Assembly (NCBI RefSeq): GCF_900112575.1
Contig: NZ_FOMH01000016.1
Coordinates: 62,001-126,000 of the forward strand
DNA from: Flavobacterium phragmitis
Lineage (GTDB): Bacteria; Bacteroidota; Bacteroidia; Flavobacteriales; Flavobacteriaceae
Direction: 5' to 3'
DNA: 64,000 nt
The notes below the pieces were generated by a model, which worked only from the letters and a program-made list of their open reading frames with translations, had not been told where the DNA came from and did no database searches. Positions within the stretch are counted from its first letter, which is position 1. The number at the start of each line of letters is the position of its first letter. Shown in pieces: positions 47,392 through 56,480 of this stretch. The position numbers were made by a program, and so were the translations under genes.

Positions 47392-48402
47392 ATGGCTAGA
47401 AAAACTTTTTTTTGTGTAGATGCACACACTTGCGGTAATCCAGTTCGAGTAGTTGCTGGCGGTGGCCCAAATTTAATTGGTGCCAACATGAGCGAGAAAA
47501 GACAGCATTTTTTAAGCCAATACGATTGGATTCGTAAAGGATTGATGTTTGAACCTCGCGGACATGATATGATGAGTGGCAGTATTTTATTTCCGCCAAC
47601 TAATCCGGATAATGATTTTGGTATTTTGTTTATCGAAACTTCAGGCTGTCTTCCAATGTGCGGACATGGAACAATTGGTACGATTACCATTGCCATTGAA
47701 GAAGGATTAATCAGTCCGAAAATTCCGGGTAAAATAAATATGGAAGCGCCTGCGGGTTTGGTAAAAATTGAATACAAACAAGTAGGTAAAAAAGTGGAAT
47801 GGGTTAAATTAACCAACGTAAAATCGTATTTAGCGGCTGAAAATTTAACTGTTGAATGCCCAGAATTAGGTGAATTAACTTTTGATGTTGCTTATGGCGG
47901 TAATTATTATGCTATTGTAGATCCGCAGCAAAATTTTTCCGGAATTCAGGATTTTACAGCCAGTAAGATTGTGCAATACAGTCAGGTAGTGCGGGCAAGA
48001 ATTAATGAAAAATACCCAAATCTATTTATACATCCTGAAAATGATACGATTAGAGATGTAAGTCATATGTTATGGACAGGAACGCCTTTAGATCCAACTT
48101 CATCAGGCAGAAATGCTGTTTTTTATGGAGACAAAGCAATAGACCGTTCGCCTTGCGGTACAGGAACATCGGCAAGAATGGCGCAATTACATGCAAAAGG
48201 ACTGCTTAAAAAAGGAGACGAATTTATACACGAAAGTTATATCGGAAGTAAGTTCGTTGGCAGAATAGAAGAAGAAACTGCAATTGACGATATTAAAGCC
48301 ATTGTTCCCAGCATACAAGGATGGGCAAAAGTGTATGGTTACAATACCATAATCATTGATGAGGAAGATGATCCTTACGCGCACGGATTTCAGGTTTTGT
48401 AA
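47392..48402 (+). CDS. 4-Hydroxyproline 2-epimerase (proline racemase family)
   Basis: The 336-residue protein has both catalytic cysteines of true racemases/epimerases: C90 in 'MCGHGTIG' and C255 in 'SPCGTGTSA'. That rules out the trans-3-hydroxy-L-proline dehydratase branch, where one Cys is replaced. 'CVDAHTCGNPVRVV' opens the family domain. It interconverts trans-4-hydroxy-L-proline and cis-4-hydroxy-D-proline, the first catabolic step. The FAD dehydrogenase encoded at 52898 would use the D-isomer. Confidence 0.92.
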   Translation: MARKTFFCVDAHTCGNPVRVVAGGGPNLIGANMSEKRQHFLSQYDWIRKGLMFEPRGHDMMSGSILFPPTNPDNDFGILFIETSGCLPMCGHGTIGTITIAIEEGLISPKIPGKINMEAPAGLVKIEYKQVGKKVEWVKLTNVKSYLAAENLTVECPELGELTFDVAYGGNYYAIVDPQQNFSGIQDFTASKIVQYSQVVRARINEKYPNLFIHPENDTIRDVSHMLWTGTPLDPTSSGRNAVFYGDKAIDRSPCGTGTSARMAQLHAKGLLKKGDEFIHESYIGSKFVGRIEEETAIDDIKAIVPSIQGWAKVYGYNTIIIDEEDDPYAHGFQVL

Positions 48403-48757
48403 TTCAATCGACCTGAATTAACAGTTTTTTTAGTTTTTACAGTATCGTGAATAGGACTTTTAAACCTGCTTTTTGGAGGTTTTTAGTTCTATTGGCAAAC
48501 TATTTTTATTTCTACAATCCGTTAATTGAAGAAAATAGCTTCATTGAAGGATTAAAATCTAATTTGATCTGCTGAAATCCTTTTCAAATCTGCGTGAAAT
48601 GATTTTGCGTGTCAGTTTTTCACGCAGATTTACACAGATAAAAGCAGATTTAGACAGATTTATATCTACGCTGATATGATAGAATTGAAGAAATAATTTT
48701 GCCCAACGATTTTTCTATAATTAATTAATAGGGAAGTTTCCTTGTATTTGAATAACT
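48403..48757. repeat. Intergenic region with perfect inverted repeat and imperfect tandem repeat
   Basis: AAATCTGCGTGAAA (48586-48599) is exactly repeated in inverted form at 48618-48631, with an 18-nt loop. The right arm runs into two imperfect 20-bp units beginning GCAGATTTA (48624-48643 and 48644-48663). A small terminator precedes these (48462-48486) and a TAATTTTG -7-like element follows (48694-48701), 57 bp before the S9 peptidase. No gene is present. The 'GCAGATTTRNACAGAT' phrase resembles dispersed intergenic repeats that I know from Flavobacterium genomes. Confidence 0.6.
48462..48486 (+). terminator. Probable terminator after the epimerase
   Basis: AAACCT (48462-48467) pairs with AGGTTT (48477-48482) across a 9-nt loop and is followed by more T. 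The stem is short, so termination may be partial. Confidence 0.45.
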
Positions 48758-51055
48758 ATGAAAAAGAATTTACTCATTTTTGCCTTCTTTGTATCATTTC
48801 TGAACTGTAACATCTACTCACAGCATAAAGAAATGATACCCTATCAGCCTTCTAAAGCCGAAATTCTGGAACGGTATAAAAAAGCTTTGTTATTGGATAA
48901 AGCAGTTAAAAATACCGTTTTCAAAACCAGTATAAAAGCGCAGTGGCAAAGCGACAGAAAATCATTTTGGTATTCTAATGTTTTAAAAGACAGTATTATC
49001 GAATATATTTTGGTTGATGCCGAAAACGGAACTAAAAATATTTTATTTGACGAACCTAAACTAAGAAATACCCTAAGTTCGGTTACAGCAATTAAGACTC
49101 CTCAAAAAAGTCTGGTTATTGATAGTTTGAATTATGATGCCAAAACAAGTTCTATAGCTTTAAAATATGATAAAAACTACTATCAGGTAAAGCTTTCCGA
49201 TTATAGTATTCAAAAAATTAACTCGCTGCCTAAAGACAATACAAAATATCCCAGTCTAAATCGGCAATGGCAAAGATGGAATTCTTTTAAAACAGACAGT
49301 ATTTCTCCCAATAAAAAATGGGTGGCTTTTATAAAAGACTATAATGTATTTATAAAGCCAATCGCAGGAGGAAATGAAATTCAATTCACCAAAGATGGAA
49401 CAAAAGAAAAATCGTATGGGGCTTTAGCGTGGTCGCCGGACAGCAAATATATTGTTGGTTATCAAATTACTCCCTTTACCGATTTGCCTGTTCATTATGT
49501 TTTAACTTCTGTGGCCAATACTACTCGAGGCGAATTGCATTCACAGCCTTATAAACAACCGGGAGATCCTTTCACAACTTATGAAATGTATTTGTTTCAT
49601 ATTGAAAATCAGAAAACAACAAAAGTTAACGCCCCGATAATAGATTTTTTTGATGCTCCTCAATTACATTGGAGAAAAGATAATACTAATTATTTTACGT
49701 TTGAAAAAGTAGAACGAGGACATCAGAGATTTAGAATTATTGAAGTAAATGCTCAAACTGGCGAAACTCGTTCGGTAGTAGATGAAAAGACCAATACTTT
49801 TATTTATGAATCCCGACTGTTTACGCATTATCTTAAAGAAAGCAATGAAATTGTAATGTCTTCTGAAAAAGGCGGTTGGAGACATTTGTATTTAATTGAT
49901 GCGATAACAGGTAAAGAAAAAAAGCAAATTACTAAAGGAGAATGGGTTGTTCGAAGCGTTGACAGCATTGACGAAAAGAAAAGAGAAATTTGGTTTTCGG
50001 CAAGTGGCATTAATTCCAACGAAGATCCGTATTATATTCATCATTACCGTATAGGATTTGATGGTAAGAAATTAATTAATCTGACTCCTTCAAAAGGAAA
50101 TCATCTGGTTTCTTTTTCAAAAAATAAGCAATACTACATCGATTCGTATTCAGAACCGAATGTGCCTACGATTATGAAGCTTCATCGTACTTCTGATGGA
50201 AAGAAAATAATGGATTTAGAAAAATCGGATGCTACGGCTTATCTCGCTACAGGAATGTCTTTGCCAGAGCCTTTTCATGCAAAAGGGAGGGATGGCGTGA
50301 CAGATATTTGGGGTATAATATGCCGTCCTGCTGACTTTGATCCTAATAAAAAATATCCTGTAATTGAAAATATTTATGCAGGGCCTCAGGATTCTTTTGT
50401 TCCTAAAAATTTTATGGACCGTTATACAACTGAAATGCAGAGCTTGGCGCAGTTAGGATTTATAGTCGTACAAATTGACGGAATGGGAACAGCAAACAGA
50501 TCAAAAGCTTTTCATGATGTCTGCTGGAAGAATTTAAAAGATGCCGGTTTTGAAGATCGCATTTTATGGATTAAGGCTTTGGCAAAAAAATATCCTTATG
50601 TAGATGATTCTAGAGTCGGATTGTACGGAACTTCTGCTGGAGGACAAAATGCTCTGGGAGGTTTATTGTTTCATCCGGACTTTTACAAAGCAGGAGTTGC
50701 CGCTTGTGGCTGTCACGACAATCGGGTAGACAAACAATGGTGGAACGAACAATGGATGGGATATCCGGTTGGAGAGCATTACAAAGAACAATCTAATGTG
50801 ACCAATGCCGGAAAACTCACTGGAAATTTATTATTAGTAATTGGAGAAGCTGATGAAAATGTACCCCCAGAATCTACTTATCGTGTTGCCGATGCCTTAA
50901 TAAAAGCGGGGAAAACTTTTGAGTTTCTGCCTTTGCCAGGCGTTGGTCACAGTGATGGCGGGCCTTATGGAAGACAGAGAAAACGAGACTTTTTTGTAAA
51001 ACATTTATTAGGAGTTGATCCTCCAAGCCGAAACAATAATGAATTAAATCAATAA
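48758..51055 (+). CDS. S9 family peptidase, DPP IV-like, without the double-Glu motif
   Basis: The 765-residue protein has a signal peptide ending near 'NIYSQ'. The propeller (to about 480) and alpha/beta hydrolase domain show S626 in 'YGTSAGG', Asp in 'IGEADENVPP' and His in 'GVGHSDGG'. I find no counterpart to the 'YEEE' segment of the canonical enzyme at 39779, and the nucleophile elbow is G-T-S rather than G-W-S. Its substrate may thus differ, possibly a Hyp-rich or N-blocked peptide. It opens the second part of the hydroxyproline locus. Confidence 0.87.
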   Translation: MKKNLLIFAFFVSFLNCNIYSQHKEMIPYQPSKAEILERYKKALLLDKAVKNTVFKTSIKAQWQSDRKSFWYSNVLKDSIIEYILVDAENGTKNILFDEPKLRNTLSSVTAIKTPQKSLVIDSLNYDAKTSSIALKYDKNYYQVKLSDYSIQKINSLPKDNTKYPSLNRQWQRWNSFKTDSISPNKKWVAFIKDYNVFIKPIAGGNEIQFTKDGTKEKSYGALAWSPDSKYIVGYQITPFTDLPVHYVLTSVANTTRGELHSQPYKQPGDPFTTYEMYLFHIENQKTTKVNAPIIDFFDAPQLHWRKDNTNYFTFEKVERGHQRFRIIEVNAQTGETRSVVDEKTNTFIYESRLFTHYLKESNEIVMSSEKGGWRHLYLIDAITGKEKKQITKGEWVVRSVDSIDEKKREIWFSASGINSNEDPYYIHHYRIGFDGKKLINLTPSKGNHLVSFSKNKQYYIDSYSEPNVPTIMKLHRTSDGKKIMDLEKSDATAYLATGMSLPEPFHAKGRDGVTDIWGIICRPADFDPNKKYPVIENIYAGPQDSFVPKNFMDRYTTEMQSLAQLGFIVVQIDGMGTANRSKAFHDVCWKNLKDAGFEDRILWIKALAKKYPYVDDSRVGLYGTSAGGQNALGGLLFHPDFYKAGVAACGCHDNRVDKQWWNEQWMGYPVGEHYKEQSNVTNAGKLTGNLLLVIGEADENVPPESTYRVADALIKAGKTFEFLPLPGVGHSDGGPYGRQRKRDFFVKHLLGVDPPSRNNNELNQ

Positions 51056-51093
51056 TAAACGGAACTTATTTTAATTAAACCAAAAAACCACAA

Positions 51094-52878
51094 ATGCTTA
51101 AAATAATAAAAAATAAAACCAGTTTTTTACCGAGATTATTGATTTTGATTGTTGTAAGTCCAGTATCTCTTTTTGGGCAGGATTTTGATTTGTATCTGCA
51201 AACCAGCGAAGTCAATAATACAATGGTGCATTATGAAGCCGATAAAGGAAGTATTATGCGGTTTTATGCTACCACTAGTAATGCCGATACTTTTGGAGGG
51301 CAATACAATGAAGGTAACTACAATACTCCCGAACGAAGAAACCGCCGTCTACAATTAATTTCAGATTATAAAAAAACACTTGAAGGATTAAATTTCGATG
51401 CCATGAACATAAATGGCAAAGTAGATTATATTTTGTTTAGCAGAAATTTAAACAGCGAAGAATACGAACTACTACAGCAGCAAAAATTATATGATAAGAT
51501 AAAAGTCTATTTTCCTTTTGATGAAAAAATTTATGCTCTGGAAAAACCACGTAGAAGAGGAATCAAAGTAAATGGAGAACTAGTTGCCAAAGAACTGGAA
51601 GATTTACGTAAAACAATCAACGAACAAATTAAAAAAGTCGAAAAAATTGATGGTTTAGATAAAGCTTCTTCAGAATTTGCTGTTTTACATGCAAAAGGAT
51701 TACAGGAAATTTTGAAGAATTATTTTAACTTTTATAATGGTTATGATCCCTTGTTTTCTTGGTGGGTTCCTAAAACTTACAACGAAGTTGATGTTGTGTT
51801 AGGAGAATATGCTTTGCTTTTAAAGTCAAAAAGAAAAGATACAAGCACTCAAAAAGAAGATGGAAGTGGTATAGTTGGAAATCCAATTGGCAGAGAAGAA
51901 TTAATTCGGCAGCTGCAAACGGAATTTATACCGTATTCTCCGGAAGAATTGGTAGCAATTGCAAATAAAGAATTTGCATGGTGTGATGCCGAATTATTAA
52001 AAGCCTCTCGTGTAATGGGCTTTGGAGATAATTGGAAAGCCGCTCAGGAAAAAGTTAAAAATTCTTATGTGGCACCGGGAGACCAGCCTCAGGCAATGCT
52101 GGATTTATACAATCAATCAGTAGATTTTTTAAAACAAAATAATCTTTTAACCATACCGCCAATTGCAGAAGAAAGCTGGCGTATGTATATGATGTCACCC
52201 GAAGCTCAAAAAATAAATCCATTTTTTCTGGGTGGAGAATCTCTTATTATTTCTTACCCAACAAACACAATGTCTTATAGCGAAAAAATGATGAGTATGC
52301 GTGGCAATAATCCTCATTTTTCCAGAGCGACCATTCATCATGAACTAATTGCGGGACATCATTTACAGCAATTTATGAAAGAAAGGTACAAAGCGTATCG
52401 TCATTTTGATACTCCTTTTTGGGTTGAAGGAAATTCTTTGTACTGGGAAATGCTGTTATGGGATTTAAAATTCCCTCAAACGCCAGAAGACAAAATAGGT
52501 ATGTTATTTTGGAGAATGCATCGCTGTGCGCGAATTATTTTTTCGTTAAACTATCATTTAGGAAAATGGAGTCCACAACAATGCATTGATTTTTTAGTCG
52601 ATCATGTAGGGCATGAACGTGCCAATGCAGAAGGGGAAGTTCGCCGATCATTTGTAGGAGGCTATAGTCCGTTATATCAAATCGCTTATATGCTGGGCGG
52701 CTTGCAGTTTAATGCCTTAAAAGAAGAATTGGTCACCAGCGGAAAGATGACCTATCAGCAATATCATGATGCAATTTTGAGAGAGAATGCGATGCCAATC
52801 GAATTGTTAAGAGCATTATTGACTAATCAATCTTTGCAGAGAGATTTTAAAACCAACTGGAAATTTTACAAATTTTAA
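51094..52878 (+). CDS. DUF885 metallopeptidase-like protein (secreted)
   Basis: The 594-residue protein has a hydrophobic signal segment ending near 'SLFGQ'. It is all-helical and carries the DUF885 zinc signature 'IHHELIAGHHLQ' (H415, H416, E417, H422). 'WVEGNSLYWEML' supplies a further Glu, and 'GHERANAEGEVRR' lies in the C-terminal part. DUF885 proteins resemble gluzincin carboxypeptidases (M32/M2-like). Peptide hydrolysis in the periplasm is likely and fits its neighbours, although the cleavage specificity is unknown. Confidence 0.83.
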   Translation: MLKIIKNKTSFLPRLLILIVVSPVSLFGQDFDLYLQTSEVNNTMVHYEADKGSIMRFYATTSNADTFGGQYNEGNYNTPERRNRRLQLISDYKKTLEGLNFDAMNINGKVDYILFSRNLNSEEYELLQQQKLYDKIKVYFPFDEKIYALEKPRRRGIKVNGELVAKELEDLRKTINEQIKKVEKIDGLDKASSEFAVLHAKGLQEILKNYFNFYNGYDPLFSWWVPKTYNEVDVVLGEYALLLKSKRKDTSTQKEDGSGIVGNPIGREELIRQLQTEFIPYSPEELVAIANKEFAWCDAELLKASRVMGFGDNWKAAQEKVKNSYVAPGDQPQAMLDLYNQSVDFLKQNNLLTIPPIAEESWRMYMMSPEAQKINPFFLGGESLIISYPTNTMSYSEKMMSMRGNNPHFSRATIHHELIAGHHLQQFMKERYKAYRHFDTPFWVEGNSLYWEMLLWDLKFPQTPEDKIGMLFWRMHRCARIIFSLNYHLGKWSPQQCIDFLVDHVGHERANAEGEVRRSFVGGYSPLYQIAYMLGGLQFNALKEELVTSGKMTYQQYHDAILRENAMPIELLRALLTNQSLQRDFKTNWKFYKF

Positions 52879-52897
52879 TTAAGATACAAGCACATTT

Positions 52898-54148
52898 ATG
52901 AAACAGGTAGTAGTAATAGGCGGTGGAATTATAGGATTAAGTTCGGCATTTTATTTACAACAGAGTGGCTGTAAGGTTACCGTTATCGATAAAGACCATT
53001 TTGAAAACAATTGTTCTTATGGCAATCTAGGATATGTTTGTCCGAGCCATTTTATACCCTTGGCGGCGCCGGGCATTGTTTGGCAGGGATTCAAATGGAT
53101 GTTTAACTCTAAAAGTCCATTTTATGTAAAGCCTTCTTTTAATAAAGCATTATTGGACTGGGGAATTAATTTTGCTAAAAGTGCTACAGAGCAAAATGTT
53201 GCCAAATCGGCTATTCCGCTTCGAGATATATCCTTATTGAGCCAGAATGAATTTTTAGAATGGAAAAAAATCCCAGGTTTTGAGTTTGCCTACGAGCACA
53301 AAGGAATGCTGGAAGTTTTTCAGACAGAAGCAGTTGCTAAACATGCAGAACATACTGTTTCTAAAGGAAGAGAATTAGGTTTGGATGTGAATTTATTAGA
53401 TTATGAATCCTTACAGAAATTAGAACCTCAAACCAAAATTAATGCGATAGGAGCGGTTCAGTTCAATTGTGATGCACATGTTTATCCAAATAAACTGATG
53501 AAAGTTTTAAAAGAGCATTTAGTAGCAAATGGGGTTCAGTTTCAATCAGGGGAAACTGTGGTTTCATTTGAAAAAGAGAATAATGTTGTTAAGGAAGTAA
53601 TTACCGACAAACACTCTTATGAGGCAGATGAAGTTGTAATTGCAACAGGAGCTTGGACGAGAGAAATCGCTGCTTTAGTAAATGCCAAAATATCACTAAT
53701 GCCGGGAAGAGGTTATTCCATCACATTAGAAAATTCCGATTATAAAGTAAATCATCCCATTATTCTGGCAGAAGGAAGAGTTGCCATAGCACCTATGGAC
53801 GGCAACAAAATTAGATTTGGAGGTACAATGGAAGTAGTGCCTACAACCGAGAAACCACAATACCATCGTATCAACGGAATTCTAAATGCAGTTAAAGATT
53901 TTTTACCAGAATTTGATATTCAAAAACCAACGGAAGAAGATATTTGGTACGGTTACCGACCATGTTCTGCGGATGGGCTACCATATATCGGAAGAATAAA
54001 AAAATACAACAATGTTGTGGTTGCCACAGGACATTCCATGATGGGATTAAGCCTTGGCCCAGGTACGGGAAAATTGGTTTCAGAAATAGTGAATAGAGAA
54101 GCTACAAGTATCGATATTAATGCTTTTGAAGTAGAAAGGTTTGGATAA
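52898..54148 (+). CDS. FAD-dependent D-amino-acid dehydrogenase, predicted cis-4-hydroxy-D-proline dehydrogenase
   Basis: The 416-residue DadA/DAO-family protein begins with the FAD dinucleotide-binding motif 'VVIGGGIIGLSSAFYL' at residues 4-19. It ends with the typical 'GYRPCSADGLPYIGRI' and 'GHSMMGLSLGPGTGKLVSEI'. No signal peptide is present, so it works in the cytosol, probably at the inner membrane with electrons going to quinone. In this operon the expected reaction is oxidation of cis-4-hydroxy-D-proline to delta1-pyrroline-4-hydroxy-2-carboxylate. It is a single polypeptide, unlike the multi-subunit LhpBEF type of Pseudomonas. Confidence 0.88.
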   Translation: MKQVVVIGGGIIGLSSAFYLQQSGCKVTVIDKDHFENNCSYGNLGYVCPSHFIPLAAPGIVWQGFKWMFNSKSPFYVKPSFNKALLDWGINFAKSATEQNVAKSAIPLRDISLLSQNEFLEWKKIPGFEFAYEHKGMLEVFQTEAVAKHAEHTVSKGRELGLDVNLLDYESLQKLEPQTKINAIGAVQFNCDAHVYPNKLMKVLKEHLVANGVQFQSGETVVSFEKENNVVKEVITDKHSYEADEVVIATGAWTREIAALVNAKISLMPGRGYSITLENSDYKVNHPIILAEGRVAIAPMDGNKIRFGGTMEVVPTTEKPQYHRINGILNAVKDFLPEFDIQKPTEEDIWYGYRPCSADGLPYIGRIKKYNNVVVATGHSMMGLSLGPGTGKLVSEIVNREATSIDINAFEVERFG

Positions 54149-54207
54149 ATGCAAATTCCAAAACAGATTTTCATTCAACAACAAAAAAAACAAAACAACA
54201 AGGAAAT

Positions 54208-55620
54208 ATGGAATCAACAACAGAAAAAAATAATTTCAAAAGATCATTAGGATTATTAGATGCTACCATGATCGTTGCGGGTTCTATGATTGGATCAGGA
54301 ATCTTCATTGTTAGTGCAGACATAGTTCGGAATGTAGGATCGGCAGGTGCTTTATTGCTGATTTGGTTATTTACAGGATTTCTAACTATAGCGGCAGCGT
54401 TAAGTTATGGAGAATTGAGCAGTATGTTTCCGAAGGCTGGAGGACAATATGTGTATTTAAAAGAAGCATTCAATTCGCTTACCGGTTTTTTGTATGGCTG
54501 GAGCTTTTTTGCTGTCATACAAACGGGATCAATTGCAGCGGTTGGTGTGGCTTTTAGCAAATTTGCCGCTTATGTTTTTCCTTCCTTAAGCGAAAAAAAT
54601 AGTATCATAGATTTTAGTTTCTTACAAATATCGGCAGCACAATTGACTTCTATAATTTTAGTTGTCTTTCTTACTTATGTGAATACACGAGGCGTAAAAG
54701 AAGGAAAAATAATTCAGACTATTTTTACGCTGGTAAAACTAATTGCACTGTTCGGACTTATCATTTTTGGTTTTACTCTTGCAGCAAAAGCCGATACTTG
54801 GAAAGCAAACTGGAGCACAGGTTTTTCGATTAATAAATTAGAAGGAAATACGTTGGTTCCTTACTCAGGATTTGCGGTTATGGGAGCTTTAGCGGCAAGT
54901 CTCGTTGGCAGTTTGTTCAGCAGTGATTCTTGGAATAATGTCACTTTTATTGCAGGCGAAATAAAAAATCCTTCTAAAAATATCGGAAGAAGTCTTTTCT
55001 TGGGAACTTTGATTGTAACCGTAATTTATATTGCTACCAATATGATGTATTTATCGGTTCTTTCGATAAATGAAATTGCCTATGCCGAAAATGATCGTGT
55101 GGGGGTTGTAGCATCGCAGCATATTTTTGGAAATTCGGGAACTTATATCATTGCCATATTATTGATGATTTCGACTTTTGGATGTAATAACGGCTTGATA
55201 CTTTCGGGAGCTCGTGTGTATCATACGATGGCCAAAGATGGATTGTTTTTTAAGCAATTAGGGCAATTAAATAAAAACGGAGTACCGGAAAAAGCATTGT
55301 GGATTCAATGTATTTGGGCATCGGCACTTTGTTTAAGTGGTAAATACAATGAACTTTTGGAGTATGTAATATTCGTAGTTTTGATATTTTACATTTTGAC
55401 CATCGCCGGAATTTTTAGACTTCGTAAAACAAAACCAGATTTAGAACGTCCGTACAAAGCAATTGGTTATCCGGTATTGCCTTTTATTTATATTATCGCA
55501 GCTTTGACAATTTGTAGTATGCTCTTGATTTACAAGTACAATTCCTCGATACCGGGATTGGCAATTGTGCTTTTAGGGATTCCTATCTACTACTATTTTG
55601 TGAGTAAAGACAAAGTTTAG
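54208..55620 (+). CDS. APC-superfamily amino acid permease
   Basis: The 470-residue protein has twelve predicted membrane helices. 'MIVAGSMIGSGIFIVSADI' in helix 1 contains the GSGIF substrate-backbone loop. 'ALSYGELSSMFPKAGGQYVYLKEAF' is the APC signature. Members are proton- or exchange-coupled transporters of amino acids. Its place directly after the FAD dehydrogenase suggests uptake of hydroxyproline or proline across the inner membrane. Direct sequence evidence for that cargo is lacking. Confidence 0.9.
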   Translation: MESTTEKNNFKRSLGLLDATMIVAGSMIGSGIFIVSADIVRNVGSAGALLLIWLFTGFLTIAAALSYGELSSMFPKAGGQYVYLKEAFNSLTGFLYGWSFFAVIQTGSIAAVGVAFSKFAAYVFPSLSEKNSIIDFSFLQISAAQLTSIILVVFLTYVNTRGVKEGKIIQTIFTLVKLIALFGLIIFGFTLAAKADTWKANWSTGFSINKLEGNTLVPYSGFAVMGALAASLVGSLFSSDSWNNVTFIAGEIKNPSKNIGRSLFLGTLIVTVIYIATNMMYLSVLSINEIAYAENDRVGVVASQHIFGNSGTYIIAILLMISTFGCNNGLILSGARVYHTMAKDGLFFKQLGQLNKNGVPEKALWIQCIWASALCLSGKYNELLEYVIFVVLIFYILTIAGIFRLRKTKPDLERPYKAIGYPVLPFIYIIAALTICSMLLIYKYNSSIPGLAIVLLGIPIYYYFVSKDKV

Positions 55621-55809
55621 AACTTGAGGATGTCTTTTTTGACCACGTATTCACGAATTGTTTTTGAAAAACGTTATGTGCAAAAAAATAAAAATTACTC
55701 TAATCTAATTAATATGGATATTTAAAAATAATTTAGAAAAATAGTAATTCTTTTTAATCCTCCAATCTGTGGCAAAAAAACAAAAACTTATAAAATATAA
55801 GTAATCATA

Positions 55810-56085
55810 TGAAATATTCATTATTATAAAAAATTGCAGCGTGGTTTTACAGATGCTGAATTTCAAGAATCATGTGAAAAGATAGCGGTATGTTCGTTAA
55901 AGAATGTTTTCGAATATATTTACGCCAGAAAACAAATCGATTATAATAATTATTTAAAATATACAGGAATAGAATTAAAAGAGGATTTAGATTCAGTTTT
56001 AAATAATCGGAAATTTTCCTTTCAGATTTTGCAGTCAAGTAATGATGACCAAAGGAGAATACTGCATCACTGGTTAGAGAACTAG
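55810..56085 (+). pseudogene. Small decayed or unusual ORF (unrecognised)
   Basis: An ATG at 55810 reads six codons and meets TAA at 55828. The same frame then stays open for 84 more codons (55831-56085), beginning at TTG 55834 with no internal ATG. The 83-residue product 'LQRGFTDAEFQESC...HHWLEN' is not recognised. It is hydrophilic and has no signal peptide. A terminator follows 20 bp after the stop, suggesting that something here was or is transcribed. Either a nonsense mutation broke a short gene or TTG is used as start. Confidence 0.35.
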
Positions 56086-56480
56086 AGCTTTTACTAAAAT
56101 ATCTAAAAGCCCCTCACAAATTAATTTAATTAATTGTGACGGGCTTTCGACTTTTGTCGATTTCTTGATTTTTCGAATGAATCTTATTAATTGATTATTT
56201 TGAGTGCTTGATTTTGATGTTTTTTTAGTGAATTTTAAAATTAGGTGTTTTTTATTGTATTGAATTAACATATTTTTTTAAGATACCATTTTTTTTAATC
56301 AGTTTTTATTGAAAAAACATAATAAGAGGATAATATAATACAGCTTTCGGATAAATTGTTGGCTTTCTTGAGTTTGGTTATCATTTAACTTTACAAGTGT
56401 CTAAAATACACAATTGGTATTTTATGCATTAAACAAAGTATTTTTTTTTAACCAAACAAAAACCAAAAAACCAAAAAGCT
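56086..56480. other. Intergenic region upstream of SusC
   Basis: After the terminator at 56106-56147 and a small adjacent palindrome (TCGACTTTTGTCGA, 56147-56160) there are about 320 bp of very AT-rich DNA with long T-runs. I see no gene and no good TAnnTTTG promoter match. Confidence 0.5.
56106..56147 (+). terminator. Intrinsic terminator with long stem
   Basis: AAAGCCC at 56106-56112 pairs with GGGCTTT at 56141-56147. The pairing continues inward through TCACAA/TTGTGA after one mismatch and into an AT-rich loop. The near-symmetric AT flanks could let it work in both directions. Confidence 0.7.

Noticed and set aside
47358..47816. 152-residue minus-strand open frame
   Set aside because: It lies antisense over the epimerase, has no domain and its composition mirrors the coding strand.
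47392..48402. trans-3-Hydroxy-L-proline dehydratase
   Set aside because: Both catalytic cysteines (C90, C255) are present, as in epimerases. The dehydratase branch lacks one.
48586..48663. CRISPR array
   Set aside because: Only two imperfect 20-bp units with no spacers of equal length and no cas genes.
38360..55620. Collagen/gelatin utilization locus
   Set aside because: Not excluded: Hyp also occurs in collagen. No collagenase is seen and the flanking GH127/GH42 genes favour a plant source, so it is kept only as an alternative.
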